NCBI GenBank assembly: GCA_024449915.1
Contig: JAMZAV010000317.1
Span: 441,501 to 505,500 of the forward strand
Direction of reading: 5' to 3'
Origin: Sweltsa coloradensis
Lineage: Eukaryota; Arthropoda; Insecta; Plecoptera; Chloroperlidae
Length of the DNA stretch: 64,000 bases
This document shows, one piece after another, positions 1 through 12,469 of this stretch; position 1 is the stretch's first letter, and the number at the start of each line of letters is the position of its first letter. The notes beneath the pieces are model-generated. The model did not search any database. It was not told the origin of the DNA and worked only from the letters and a program-made list of their open reading frames with translations. Position numbers and translations under genes: made by a program.

Positions 1-840
1 AGTTAACTGAAGAGGCATTCAATTGTTCCTGGGCATACTTCCCACGAGAAACAAAAAATTTAAACTGAATTACAAATGTGTTTTTAAAATTAATAAACAG
101 AACAGTGTAAACTGTCAAGTACAAAATATATTTTATTGTAACTATTTACATGTTCATAAAGTCTCATCACATATTATTGATATTTAGTATTGTTGAGTTG
201 AGACATTCTATTTCGGAGATTGTTTTTTGCGAAGGGCTAGTATTTGAACAATTTATTTTCGAAAGGATGATCAACTAACTAACCCATTAGCTAATAGGTG
301 TAATGGGAAAGTTGGTAATATATCCCACAAACCAGTGTTTTGTTTTCAATACACTATTAATTTTATGTCACACGGGTCATCACAATTTACACTTAGTCAG
401 CACAGCAAAAAATATTAAAAATGATTTTGTGGTTGTGGCATTATTTCTTTGATTTGTAGTTTTTCATCTTGTAACAAACTCAATTTCTTAAGAGTTGATA
501 AAGTAAACTATCAATTAAAATAAGAGCTAACATAGACGATATTTACTAACACTACACTGATTCGTATACCAACTACACCAGAAACACAAGTTACAACTAA
601 AAAGCTTCGGTTTAAGGACTTGGTAGTGGACCAGCGTATTGTTTAAAAAATATGAATTTAAATAGACACTGAAAAGTTAAAAAAAAAAAGTATTGTTGAT
701 TATGAACTAACAATACCGAGCTCGTTTTTGTGGATTCAAACTACTGTGTACTTTCCACAGTAATGTTTTTAAAAAGCCGCAATATACGCAATATACGTAT
801 GGACGAAGAATATGTTCGAAAATAGTCTGGTCTTCCCAAA
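1..840. other. AT-rich sequence, nothing recognised
   Basis: No long frame, RNA gene or repeat of the families above is visible. Confidence 0.5.
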
Positions 841-849
841 GACAAATTT

Positions 850-905
850 ATCTAGGTGCCCGTTAGGGCGCCGCAGCCAAGCCGCGGTGCGCTACACACT
901 CAGGC
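850..905 (+). repeat. Short GC-rich repeat, inverted copy at 21,860-21,925
   Basis: GCGCCGCAGCCAAGCCGCG is identical, in reverse, at 21,880-21,900, with CCCGTTAG and CACTCAGG-like flanks in both. Confidence 0.6.
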
Positions 906-1034
906 ACCTTATACAGAAAGCAGAGTTGGGGTGATTTCGAGGTGTCACCCAGCCGTCATAAAACGTGATGTGAACTTTAAAACTATCAAAATCAAGGCGA
1001 TTTGGGTACCTGACAACACATGCCAAATTTGGTT

Positions 1035-1190
1035 GGTGTACGAACTTTCCCTTCGATTCTGACCAACGGTGGGCAACAACGTTCATATTTTACATGTACA
1101 TCAGGGTAATAGTGATTTTAATTCCTTTTGAAAGAAAAAGTTGAAAAGTTTGCTGAAAGGCTTCCAAATAAAGGTTTTAATATAAGCCAT
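1035..1190 (+). mobile_element. Fragment of family B element
   Basis: Matches the interior of 57,035-57,130: GATTCTGACCAA, CAACGTTCATATTT and GAAAGAAAAAGTTGAAAA in the same order. No termini are present. Confidence 0.5.
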
Positions 1191-1466
1191 ATACAGGCAT
1201 TCAATCAACAAGTAACTATAGTTACTTGACACATTGAGCGCCCGCATTGTTTACAAAAAGCATGCCTTCTGGCCACTAGATTTTTTACATTCTATTGAAA
1301 ACTGTTAATTTCATAGCAATTAAAATCGACTTTGATAAAATTATTATATTTTTAACAAATAATTTTGCAAATGGAACTTGAAAAAGTAAAAAGATCCCAC
1401 ACAAAAAAAAAAACAAAAACTCGTAAAAATACACCCAAAAACCTTAAAACATCAAAATAAATTAGA

Positions 1467-1768
1467 TCTAAAAAAAGGGCCAATCTTATCTACCCTTCCA
1501 CATTTGCGCATTCTTAATTCATAAAATACATTTGTTCCTTTAACAACATCCTAGAAAAGCTTGGCATAATGGAATTTGCATGACCATTACGTTTAAATTA
1601 TTTAGAAAAAAAGCATTTGGATGGACTATTATGTTTAAATTAATACTAGTTGCAAATTCTATTTTGCCAAGCTTTTCTAGGATGTAGTTACGGGACAATG
1701 TACGTTCATAAATTTAAGAATGCGCAAATGGGGAAAGGGGTAGATGAGTTTGCCCTTTTTTTTAGATC
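1467..1768. mobile_element. Small foldback MITE
   Basis: Two arms of about 100 bp are inverted copies: both start with TCTAAAAAAAGGG and contain ATTTGCGCATTCTTAA and CATCCTAGAAAAGCTTGGC in opposite orientation. The loop is short. No coding sequence. Confidence 0.8.
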
Positions 1769-2885
1769 TCATTTCCTTTAAATTGTGTGGTTTGGCTGTA
1801 TTTTTACAAGTTTTTGTTATGTATGTTATGTTCCCTTACTCCAAAACTAATGTTTATAGTTATTTTCGTGGAAATCATCATCCGCATTTATTTTAGGGAG
1901 CAAGGCTCTCATGTAAGCATTTCTTTCCTGTCCGTCAGTGTGTGTATGTATGTATCACGTCTCACGATAAAAACCGACCGCGACTTTCGATTGACATGTG
2001 TTTTTTGTGCATTACCCTTCTACAAAGATGATTCAGAATGTTTTGTGTAACCCTCGGAGTAACATAAAGTAACATAAAGTTTTAAAAATTCGCCTGTGCT
2101 TGACTCCACTATGCTATGCTAACAAGTGAGAAATATTTTTTAGTGGTAAGCTTTGTCTTAACCCGGCTCGGCCAACAAAATGATCGATGAACTTTTCTTG
2201 TTTTTGCCTCGGAAAAAGTATGTATCCTATTACAATAGGGGTCTGGCGGGTTGCTCAGCTAGTGCGGGTCTGGGGCGCCCCATTTTAACGTGGTTTGGTT
2301 TCATCGATAATTAATAAGATTTTGAAGATTGTCAGTTTTAGTGTCAGTTAACGAGATCTTAGCGCAAAATTGTGCCCCCTTCGCCCCTGTAGTTACGCCA
2401 CTGCTTCGACGATCTTCACACTCTCTTTTGGGAACTCTTGTTCCCGTGCTTTTAATAACATATAGCAAAAGTATCACAAGCTTTTGAATGTGTTTTTGGC
2501 TGAATGTTTGAAAGTATTTGTAGGGACGTTGTCGGAGAAATTATTTAGTGACAAAGAGTCTCCGTAAACGCAATGCATGGCCTGGGAGTATCCAGCATGG
2601 GAAAATGCCTGACTTCTGGCCGGCGTACTGAGTACAGTGTGGACTATGAGATGTGGATTGGTTTGCTTCGTTTGCCTGCCCTCGATAATATATCTTCCCC
2701 GGACGTAGCCGCGCTATAGGGCAACGGATCACGTACAAATTAGAAAACGGTGTTCAGTATAAGTCAAGAATGATATTTTTTATAAATATGCCTTTTATTA
2801 CACCTTTTATCTATAGACCAACCCTCCGCCCCTCCCCAGCCTAATTTGAGTAACATCTAAAAAACTTAGTTGTGGGTTATTATCG

Positions 2886-3424
2886 AAGAGTGAGCGCAGC
2901 GACTCAGTCTTACGATTAAACCCAAAACTAGACTTTCTCTGTTCCTGTATATTAATGAGTAAGTGAGTAAGTTAAAAAACGGCAGAACCGCTGACCAGAT
3001 TGCGCTGAAATTTTATACAAACATCCTGGACCAGTGTTGTGGGTGCTGTTAACATTTTCAGTAAAATCCGTTACGATTTAAACTCACAAGACAAAAAACA
3101 ATAAATTATCATATAATAATAACATAACATGTAATTTTTATCGAATCATGTTTTGAATGTCAGGCGGTGAATGCATGCAGTGACCAAGGTATAAGGAATC
3201 TCCACGCTCAAGGTTCCCAAAAATTCCGTTGTGAGATTGAGTAAACCTTGCAATCTTTACTCGTATTTCGTACTGGCCATGTTTTCCATAGTATTGTATG
3301 CATTTCAAAACATGCTCTATACTTTTTTAATACAAACCAGAAATTACCAAATATCCCGACTAGGATTTGAAGCCAGGTCTCCCATATTCCGGGTATAGAG
3401 GCGCCTTAGCCAACTAGACTAGCA
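2886..3424 (-). mobile_element. tRNA-derived element, family S3, third copy
   Basis: Minus-strand head CTAGTCTAGTTGGCTAAGG at 3,400-3,424, body with GTATTTCGTACTGGCC, distal end with GTGAGCGCAGCGACT. The neighbour CTAGCAAAACGCC abuts the head as in the other two copies. Confidence 0.6.
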
Positions 3425-3505
3425 AAACGCCAAAGTTGTTTTTAGACGAGTGAACGAGTCATGTGTTGAGTACCCGGGATCATTTATATTTATACATATA
3501 CATAT

Positions 3506-3544
3506 GGCCCTGAAGATAAGTGAAATCTTATCGAAACGTCGGCC
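3506..3544 (+). ncRNA. Hammerhead-like ribozyme motif (candidate)
   Basis: GGCC, then CTGAAGA, a hairpin, GAAACGTC, then GGCC. The outer GGCC pair could be stem I, and CUGANGA plus GAAA are hammerhead core elements known from Penelope-like elements and retrozymes. The only clean stem II is GATAAG/CTTATC, which uses two core bases, so the fold is not canonical. Confidence 0.3.
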
Positions 3545-3654
3545 CAACGAAAATATACGTGGCATTAACCGAAAAACAGAGTACATTAATACATATATGC
3601 ATGTATAAATGACAGGGTATTGAGTTTAGTTGGTATATATTTTTTTTAAATTTG

Positions 3655-3860
3655 GATTAAGGACGCGTCAACCGTAAGGTCATAATGCACCGCTCTAGCG
3701 GATATGGGGAGGAGGGGCCCATGGAAACATTTTTAACTGTAAGACCATAATGCGCCTCTCTAGCCCATAAAAGTCTAGGGAGGGAAGACACATGCTGGCT
3801 AGATACAGCCTAACACATGACTCCCTCACACGTCTAACAACGAATTTGGCGTTTTCCTAG
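3655..3860 (+). mobile_element. Helentron-like element, family D
   Basis: Runs from GCGTCAACCGTAAGG through CATGCTGGCTAGAT to the end box TTGGCGTTTTCCTAGT. Other copies lie at 22,262-22,432 and 33,388-33,699. The end box matches the other families. Confidence 0.5.
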
Positions 3861-5045
3861 TATAATAAATTATAAACATACACAAATAATCTATTTGAAT
3901 TTGAATTCACGCCCTACGTCAGGAAACAAGCAGACAGTCATAGACAATCAGCAATTGAAATACATTTGTTTTAATTCCTTAATTAATTACAAATTGTACC
4001 CTCGTTGTGTACAAAGCGATTTCCATGAGCACATGGTAATGGATTATACGTATCAAAGCTCCCGAGATTTCGAAGGCTTCTTAGTCATATTGATATCTTG
4101 GCTACGCTCACTATGTTCATCCTGTTGTCCATCAACATTTCTAACCACATATATTAATTTTTAAAATACATTGTGAACTATTTAATTGAGTTAATAAATT
4201 CTGTTTCGGGAAAACCTTACGTGTGAATTCAATTAATATAAATTGGGGGTATGGGGAACGTTGTTCTGGTATTAAAATAGTGCTGTGCCTGCGTTCGCTC
4301 CGTTACGGTCTCGCTGTATACACTCACAAGTCACAATCACGCATTCACAATCACTCGCACACTCGTGTACAATTACTTAGCATATGCATATTGTACACAT
4401 TTCATTCCACTTGTGGGCAGTGGCGTACCGCAGAATTCGCCCCCACCCCCCGCGACTTAAAAACTTTAAAACGCACCTATTTTTATAAAAACTTATAAGG
4501 GTGCTAATTTGGCTGGAATTTGCTTTCGTCCTTCTATCAAGATGGTGATTTCTCTATTTCGAACCAATTTAAAACGTTTACACTGCGTTCGTCTATGTAA
4601 GAAAACTTGGAACGAAACATTATTTTGAAGCACCCAATACTTTTATTATTTTTAATTAATTAATAATTATTTTTATTTATTTGATTTGAGGGCGAGCAAC
4701 CCTTAGTGTGTATTTTGTAGGTCCAATCCAGCCACTGGTAAGGGAGGAAGGAGAGGGTGTTCTCATCGTCGAGGTCGTTGTCTCTGTAAAATCGGCAGAG
4801 GATTTCCCTACTAAATAGATTTTGAAGTAGGCCTATATCATTCAAGCAGAACAGTCAACATTAGAACACAATATTGTATTTTTATTGAAAAATCAACCAT
4901 GCGAAGAATGAAGAGAAAGACACAACTTGATACAAACAACAGTATATCCTCTAATAAAACCAATTCGTAGTTTGGATTACATTATTTCGTAACGTATGAT
5001 TGGATGAGCGTAGCAAGATTGGCGAAGACTTCAATGCCACTAGAT

Positions 5046-5130
5046 TCCTAGATAGGGTAAGGCGCCTTCCTGGAAAGTGAGAAACCCGGATTCAAATCCC
5101 GGTCGGGTTGGATTTTTTAATTTCTGGATT
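5046..5130 (+). mobile_element. tRNA-derived SINE fragment, S3-related
   Basis: GATAGGGTAAGGCGCC, then GGATTCAAATCCCGG and a truncated TTTAATTTCTGGATTG tail. Confidence 0.5.
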
Positions 5131-5300
5131 GTATGGAACACTATCCCGCATCGTTAAAAAGTTAATACGTTGTGTTGCTGAGTTTCATTGCTCTTTAATC
5201 TATGCACAATAAACTTCTACTCCCATGTTGATGAAACTTCCAAGGAGCATTCGAAAACACAAATCTTGGACCTGCCACGTTTTCCAGTGTAATACAACAA

Positions 5301-5567
5301 ATGTTTGGAATACTCATAAATGACACGTTTTTCGATAATTTGATAACTTTGTCGTTTACCTTTGATATTGATACAGCTTCACCTGCTACTTCTATTAGAG
5401 CTATCACAGAAATATTTCAATCCCGCCTGGGCCCGGGGTTGAATTTGGCCCAGAGCATGGCTCTGCATATCGTAAAAGGCGAGGAACGAGATAAAGTGCA
5501 TCTCGCTAACATCAGCCAGCAATTAAAGAATTATTGCCTGCAATTAGAGGCGATCTCTGGCCCTTGA
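5301..5567 (+). other. Unassigned open frame, possible exon
   Basis: An 88-codon frame with a helical C-terminal part (QSRLGPGLNLAQSMALHIVK; QQLKNYCLQLEA). GATACAG at 5,373 could be an acceptor inside it. Just after its stop another frame is very acidic (repeated Asp codons) and ends CAVCREIDCSL. No family is recognised, and coding status is doubtful. Confidence 0.25.
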
Positions 5568-6824
5568 CGACCTCCCAGACGACGACCATGATAAAACGAA
5601 CGATGACAAAGACAATGACGATGACGACCAGGACGTAAGAACCCCGTTTTGTGCTGTTTGCCGCGAGATAGATTGTTCGCTCTGACAGGACGAAACGGCT
5701 ACTTCCGATTTTGTTTAAATCTTCAAGGATTCGTGGAGATTTATAGACGTAGATCTTCCAAAAGGTTAAGTGATCATGAAAATGTACGTACACTCACGAG
5801 GGCTCGCAACAATCACGCACATCTTTCAAAGCAACAATAAATCGCTTTCGCTAATTTGTAGTTTTAAATTATTGATGTATGCTTTCTTGCTTATTTCTTA
5901 CACTCATAATACTATTTACAAGTCGTGATTCGAAACGGGGCCTCCGCTACGCCCGTGCTTGTGGTGAACCACCCCGTGGTTATTAATAAATTGATGAAAG
6001 AAGACAGTTTAGTATTTCCTTTTTCAAAACTAAAATCGTGATTATGGCAATGCCTTGTGTAACTCTCAAATTATTAGTATGCGATACTTAATTTTTATGA
6101 ATGATGAAATAAATTATTGACATTAATTGTTACTTAAGTTAGTAATTAAAGCTTATGTACTATTTTAGTGATACAACATGACAACAATAATGTTGAAAAA
6201 CATGTAACAAAACGTAACATTTTGTATTTATATTTTAATCTTAGTTTTTAGTTTTTAAGTCTGGCTTTATGCATGGCAATATAATTACACTGTAATAAGG
6301 CTACCACGAACAAGTTTTTCCACTTATGTCGTTGTCTTAGCTAAGCTTATTCGTGATATAAATGTAATTCATTTTCTTGTCCTTGTCTTGTCTAATAAAA
6401 AGTAAAAAAAAAAAAATATAAAAAGTTAATAAATTAATAAATAAATATAATAATTGAGGAACCATGCTTGTCGACAGATACCTTCGCCTGTGCGTGTGTT
6501 ACTGTTACGCCTTACGATAAAAACCGAACATGACCGCCGATTGACGCGTTTTTTTGTTATAAATAAATAAAATTAGTTGGTTGGGCAAATGATTGTACAG
6601 TGTCAAGGTGTGGCAACTCATTTTGTTTTTCAAAGGGACTGTACTCGCTTTGTATACGGCGGCGTACGGACCCTTTTCTACCATCAGAAAGCTGGTCTGA
6701 CCAACGGTATTATACTATTTATAACTACATGGTCTGAGGTCGCATACATTCGATTTCGAACTTTGACAAGCATTCCAAATCCTTCTCCCTGGTACTAATA
6801 ATATTAGTATATCACATTGATGGA

Positions 6825-6900
6825 TAGGAATTCAGCCTGAACCGGAATTTGAACGCGCGACCGTCTGCATTGGAAGGAGGAATAAACCCAAAAATAAGAC
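6825..6900 (-). mobile_element. tRNA-like SINE fragment
   Basis: Minus strand reads TTCCAATGCAGACGG followed by GCGTTCAAATTCC, resembling the anticodon arm and B box of family S1. No A box is visible. Confidence 0.3.
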
Positions 6901-7014
6901 TGAGACTGAGCCACACTAATGGATAAATAAACCAAATATTTATATTTTTACGATGCCTCCCATGATACAGGTGTATTTTACAAAACGTAATGAGCCGATT
7001 ATTTTCATATAAGA

Positions 7015-8540
7015 CTAGGAAGCTTCGCAAACGCTTTTTCAGGCGCGTTGTTGGATGAGCGTAATTGTTTAAGGAATTGTTTCACTGAAAATGTATGAAA
7101 AACCAGCAATTTTGTATTAATATTGTTTTAATTGTTTTTTAAGTTTACTTTTTTATTTTTATTGACTACATAAATTTATTTTATGCTGATATAATGCTAA
7201 AAGCGTCAAATTATTTTTTTTCTTGAGCGCTGCATGCTATTTTGCATGGGAAAAGGGCTTACCGGTACTGATATTAGGCCTAATCTAGGGCTGTATAAAT
7301 TGTTATTCATAACAATTTTAGTCAATTTTAAAGATACCTAGATTAACAGGTTATAAGGGCCCAGTGAATTCATGTAAAATATATAAACTGAACCTTTAGG
7401 CTATGTTATATACTCAAATTTACCAAAAAACAACATAAACAAACTTTAAATGCTATTATCTCAAAACTTTTATTCTATCACATTTGCTAACATTTTTTCC
7501 TACTTCTTCTACAGTTTTTAAGATAAACGGATAATTTATTTTTTAATATGCTCACAAACCTTATTCTAACAAATTCAACAAACACTTTTTTGATGAGATT
7601 TATAGTTTTTTAATTAAAATATGGGAAATATAGATGTGTTACAAAAAACGTACATTTTCCAACAATGCATAGGAAAAAATCATATTTATCAAACAAAACA
7701 ATAATTATAAAATCCGTCTGGTAAATGTTTAGATGTATTGTTTTTTAATCTAAAACACCTTTCACTCTAACAAAAGCAATTAGCATTATCGCAGCATCAT
7801 AGCAAAATCGTAAAATTGCAATTATTAAAATAAATAATTGTTTGATTGTGCTTAAATTTCACACGAATATATTAATTCATAAAATTAATGTTCTGTGATA
7901 AAATCATTAAAATCGGATAAAACAAGTAGGTGTTATAAGTCGAAGAATGTTTTAAAAATTAAAAAATCGTAAAATTGCGATTTTCATAAGAAATAATTTT
8001 TCATTGCGCTCAAATTTCACACGAATATATAAATTCATAAAATTAAGTTTCTGTGAAAAATCATTACAATCAGATAAAGTATGTAGGTGTTATAAGTCGA
8101 AGAAATGTTTTAAAAATCGAAAAAAATCGTAAAATTGCGATTTTAATGAGAAATAATTTTTCGATTGCGCTCAAAAACGTGGGCTCAGAGATTTCGAAGG
8201 CCTCCAGAAATTTCATCTCAATTGGAGTATCGGTTTAGCCGGAATCGTGTTAACAAACACACAAAAATACAAACAGAAAATAGCAAGAAAATCGAAAAAA
8301 ACGTAAAATTGCAATTTTTATGGGAGATAATTTTTCGATCGATTTTTTTAACCGTGCAGTTCTAAGTTCAGAGATTTCAAAGGTCTCCAGAAAAGTTCAT
8401 CTCAATTGGAGTATCGGATTAGCCGGAATCGTGTTCACAAACACACAAAAAAAGAAAGAAAAAAACATCCCGGATTTTTTTCTCCAGAGTAGTGAAATGG
8501 AATCTTCGCTTCGCTCGCTTCACTCGCTACGCTAATCTAA
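7015..8540 (-). mobile_element. Helentron-like non-autonomous element, family A
   Basis: On the minus strand it runs from a degenerate GGATGAGC-type start with many GCGAAGCGAGCG-like triplets to CGCTCATCCAA and an end in CTAG. It contains two copies of a 158-bp internal repeat (for example at 7,854 and 8,012). Related to 55,851-56,623. Confidence 0.55.
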
Positions 8541-9369
8541 TAAATATGCAATGCCAAATCATTAATCAATTACACGTAAACCGTAAATAATTGCCATTTC
8601 CCATTTAACATTAAATGTTTCTTAGACTCTGCTGTTATAATTTGTATTACGTTGATAGGATTGATATTATACTTCACATTTTGGAGTATTTTTCATTTAA
8701 TTTATGTATTTATTATTTGCATGTATAAATTACAAATAACATCTGAACTATAGCAACTTGCATGCTTATATAGCGATACTGAAACGGTTTATAAGTGAGG
8801 ATGGTCTTCCAAACCCTAAGAAAATGATTTTAATTATTTTTAATTATGCATGCTTATATGCAAATTTTAACAATTTAGACACCTTAGATTTTCCGCGACT
8901 TTGATTAGGCTATGTTAAATGGTATTTTTTTCTAAATCCAGGCAAAAAGAATTATTTCTGTTGCAATTTGTTCAAGTTGAGGGCTATTTTCCCCCCAGAT
9001 CCTGTTCTCTAGAAGAATATTTAATTATACGCTAGGCTAGATTGTGTCCAGTCCAGTACGAATACCAATGGTTGGCTAAGGGGTGGGGAGACAAATTCCT
9101 CGACTGGCTGCTTCTGTCTGCGGATGGCGACGTAGATCCTCCTAGATGGCGACGCGGCAGAGCCACGATCCACCATCTGCGAGATGCGACGCGTAGCGTA
9201 GTCTAGTCAGTCACTAGTCAGTAGCAGACTGGCTTTCGACGCAAGCAGATCGGAAGAACGATCCACAGTTTCCTTCATTGTCGCTTATAATTATTGTTCT
9301 AATTGTTTGTTTCAGGTTTATTGCCAACAAGCAGAAACATTGTTACCCGCACAGTATTACCAAGATAAG

Positions 9370-9945
9370 CACCTTGTTTATTTCAGATTGAGAGCAAATC
9401 ACTATTATTACACGATTGTGACTAATTTTTTAGTGAAATGTCCTCGATTCATTTTTGAAGCCTTGGAAACGTAGCGAACATTGCACCCTGATTATTAATT
9501 CGATTGCTTATTTTATTTCAGATTGAATGCAAACACGCAATGCGGAGAGCAAATCACTATTACACGATTGTGACTAATTTACAAGTCAACCTGTTTCAGA
9601 TTCATTCTCCCAAACCTTTGGGGACGTAGCGAACATTGCACCCCGAATTAATTGAGGCTTACTTATTCAGAAATTTAAACCATTGAGGGGAGCAACACTA
9701 TTACACGTATTGTGACTAATTTAAAAGTGAACTGTTTCATATTCATTCTACAAGTCTTGGAAACGTAGCGAACATGGCACCCTGAATATAATGTGAGGGC
9801 TTATTTAATTTCGATTGAACGCATTGAGGAGAGTACAGCACTATTACCCCGTTTGTGGACTAATTTAAAAAGTGAACTGTTTCAGAATTATTCTACAAGC
9901 CTTGGTAACGTAGCGAACATTGCACCCTGATTATTAATACGATTG
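9370..9945 (+). repeat. Four-copy tandem repeat, about 139-155 bp
   Basis: GTAGCGAACATTGCACCC recurs at 9,471, 9,626, 9,765 and 9,910, each preceded by CACTATTACAC and GTGACTAATTT. Copies differ by small indels. Confidence 0.85.
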
Positions 9946-9972
9946 ATTGATGATTTTGCAAGATGGTACATT

Positions 9973-10325
9973 GTTTTACTAGTACATATAGGAAGTGTAA
10001 ATTTACAACTAAAGTGGTAACCCTACAAATAATATGGTAAAATAACACCTACAACGTACGTGTAAAGCTACAAAATAAATGGTAATATAGCAAAATCGTA
10101 GGGGGCGTCGTTTTACTAGTACATAGGAAGTGTAAATTTACAACTTAAGTGGTAACCCTACAAATAATTTTGGTAAAATAACACCTACTACGTACAGGGA
10201 AAGCTACAAACTAAATGGCAATATAGAAAAATGGTACGTCGTTTTACTAGTACATAGGAAGTGTAAATTAACAAAAACAGTGGTAACTCAACAAAGTGTT
10301 TTGTAACTCAACATATACAGATGAG
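9973..10325 (+). repeat. Three-copy tandem repeat, 131-137 bp
   Basis: GTTTTACTAGTACATA starts units at 9,973, 10,110 and 10,241. Each contains GTGTAAATTTACAAC, itself an inverted motif, and GTGGTAACCCTAC. Confidence 0.85.
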
Positions 10326-10393
10326 TTGTATATTTACAAATCTAAATGCAATTTAAAAAAACTTTCCGATGTATTATTGCATTTATAGTGTAG

Positions 10394-10456
10394 TTGTAAA
10401 ATTGCATATACTGTAGTTGGCGCTTTGCTGCCAACTACAGTATAGTAATTTTACAA
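10394..10456. repeat. Long palindrome next to the tandem repeats
   Basis: TATACTGTAGTTGGC (10,407-10,421) and its exact inverse (10,430-10,444) flank an 8-base loop. TTGTAAAATT and AATTTTACAA extend the stem outward after a small mismatch. Confidence 0.85.
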
Positions 10457-11214
10457 TTTTTTTTCTACAGTGCACGCTCATTAGCACTCCCCCTTTGGTT
10501 CCTCCCCCTGGAAAGAAGTATACATGGTGGTAACTCACACCTATAGAAATTCTTTTATCACGAAGGAGCGAATAATCTTAGCTGTTAAAGCGCCCTCAAA
10601 CTACTAACACTAATACTAATACTCAAATTAAGATGTACAACGCTCTGGAGAAAAAATGTAACTATATACGTGAATTCTAAAATGCACATGACACAGATAT
10701 TTTTAGGAAGAACAACATAACCAATTCTTGTTGTCTTGTCTTCTTGTCAATAACAAAAAAAAATAATAACTTTTGAACACTTATATGTGTTGGGCAACCC
10801 ACCCTCTCTCGGTGCAGTGCGCCATGTCCGCCTCCTCTTTGATGTGTGATGTGTCAGAGACTACGCCAGAATATTAATATTTACACCCGACCTGGTCATT
10901 CCAATCATCGCGCTTGAGTCTGCCGGGGCTTGAGAGCTTTGACTAAACCACCCTTCGCATTCATCAGCCGTCATCAATCATTCATCAAGCATCATCAATC
11001 AAACACAGCGGCGAGGTGAGCTCGGCTTAGCAAGATGTAATCCTCGGCGCAGTACCACGACACTTGTAACGGAACACATTGATTGTCATCTAGGGCAGCG
11101 GTCTCAAACTTTTTCAGCCCAGTACCCCTAAAAGACATCGTGAACTATCACGTACCCCTTCATATTTTTCTTTATTATGATACATTCACTGATACAAAAT
11201 AAAGAACATAGCTA

Positions 11215-11451
11215 GTCGACCTGGATCCATTGACCAGAATACAACTTGGATATCGCTCATGCAGATACGGTAGAGCTGTTACTCTGATACCTCCCTTTGC
11301 TAGAACAACGCAGTATCAGCAAGGTTTTTTCTGTCGATCTGTTAGAGATTGGAATGCTCTGTCTTATGAGGTCCGCACAGAACAAGATTTTCATAAATTT
11401 CGGAGAGACCTTAGAATAACATTAACGAACAGTCAAGATCATACCAGTTAA
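11215..11451 (+). pseudogene. 5'-truncated LINE, end of reverse transcriptase ORF
   Basis: The frame ends with GYRSCRYGRAV, FFCRSVRDWNALSYEV and a short helical tail, matching the C-terminus of CR1/jockey-like reverse transcriptases. The 3' UTR runs to a TAATAA-rich tail near 11,860. It is inserted inside the hAT element 11,096-12,635. Confidence 0.65.
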
Positions 11452-11898
11452 CACGAATACCACTCACTCACATGTACACATACACTCATATTCACATTCA
11501 CACTCAAATTCACACTCACACTTGCCATCGTTTTATATATCATTTATGTGTGTTATCTATGAGTAATTTTTGTGTGATATTTTGTGTTTTTCTAATATTG
11601 AGATTATTGAGTATATTGTTATTATGTGTTTTATATTGTTGAATGTGTTTTGTATATTCTATTATTGTATTGTGTATATTGTCCTGGTGGTAAGACACTT
11701 TGTGTTATGGGGCTATGCTCTAATTTCTTACCTTTCCCGCAATGTGATTTTTATATCATGTTGGGAAAAAAATAATAATAATAATAAAAATAATATAATA
11801 ATAAAAATAATAATAATAATATAAAAATAATAATAAAAAAATAAAAATAATAATGAATATATGGTTTTTAAGCATAAGCCCGCTTTTAAAGGGCATAG

Positions 11899-12084
11899 TT
11901 TTATTGATTCATAGCAGTTGTCGAAAAAATTTGCCCCGACTGGGGTTCGAACCAGAAAACCCCCGGCTTAACGTGCCATAGCTCTACCAATTAAGCTACC
12001 GGGACCACAGAAAAAACCTTTAGGAAACTGCTATTTGTTGTGACTGTAGCAAACTTTTTCGACAACTGCTATGAATCAATAAAA
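11899..12084 (-). mobile_element. TIR element with tRNA-like core
   Basis: 35-bp terminal inverted repeats (34 of 35 matched; TTTTATTGATTCATAGCAG at the left) enclose 116 bp, most of which is a tRNA-like sequence on the minus strand (11,934-12,005). The core has an A box TAGCTTAATTGG, a B box GGTTCGAACCC and a 7-bp acceptor stem with two G-T pairs. The T-stem is weak and T33 is absent. Confidence 0.7.
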
Positions 12085-12244
12085 ATAATAATAATAACAT
12101 GCGAAGGCTACATACAGGTGCAAACAAATGAATGCGTCAAGTTCCTCTAAAATTGTATGTGTTTTTTTTGTTTTTGCAACCAAACGGGAAATCTCGTATG
12201 AAGCCTCGAGTGATTTTTCAGAGGTATGTGTGTAGACTGTAAGC

Positions 12245-12469
12245 CTACTTCAGCAAGATAACCGTACCCCTTTTCCTGCCTTCACATTTTCTTTTAAAAA
12301 ATTTGAGTGGTTTATCTATTATTTCGGCATGTTTTGTTTGCAAATGTCTCTTTAAATGAGCTGGTTTCATCATTGGTTGGACATTTTTTCCAGTTCTCAA
12401 ATGACTAAATACAATGCATTGACCCTCTTTGCCAAAGTTGTGGTGTAGAATAGTGCATTCAGAAAACAT
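12245..12469 (-). pseudogene. hAT transposase N-terminal (BED-type zinc finger) remnant
   Basis: The minus strand reads KPAHLKRHLQTKH followed by DKPLKFFKRK, the signature of the BED zinc finger start of ZBED5-like hAT transposases. The leading cysteine pair is partly lost and no long frame follows. It lies inside hAT element 1. Confidence 0.6.

Noticed and set aside
9247..9259. AGATCGGAAGAAC resembles a sequencing-adapter start
   Set aside because: It differs from the common adapter within the first 13 bases and the following bases do not match, so chance is likelier than contamination.
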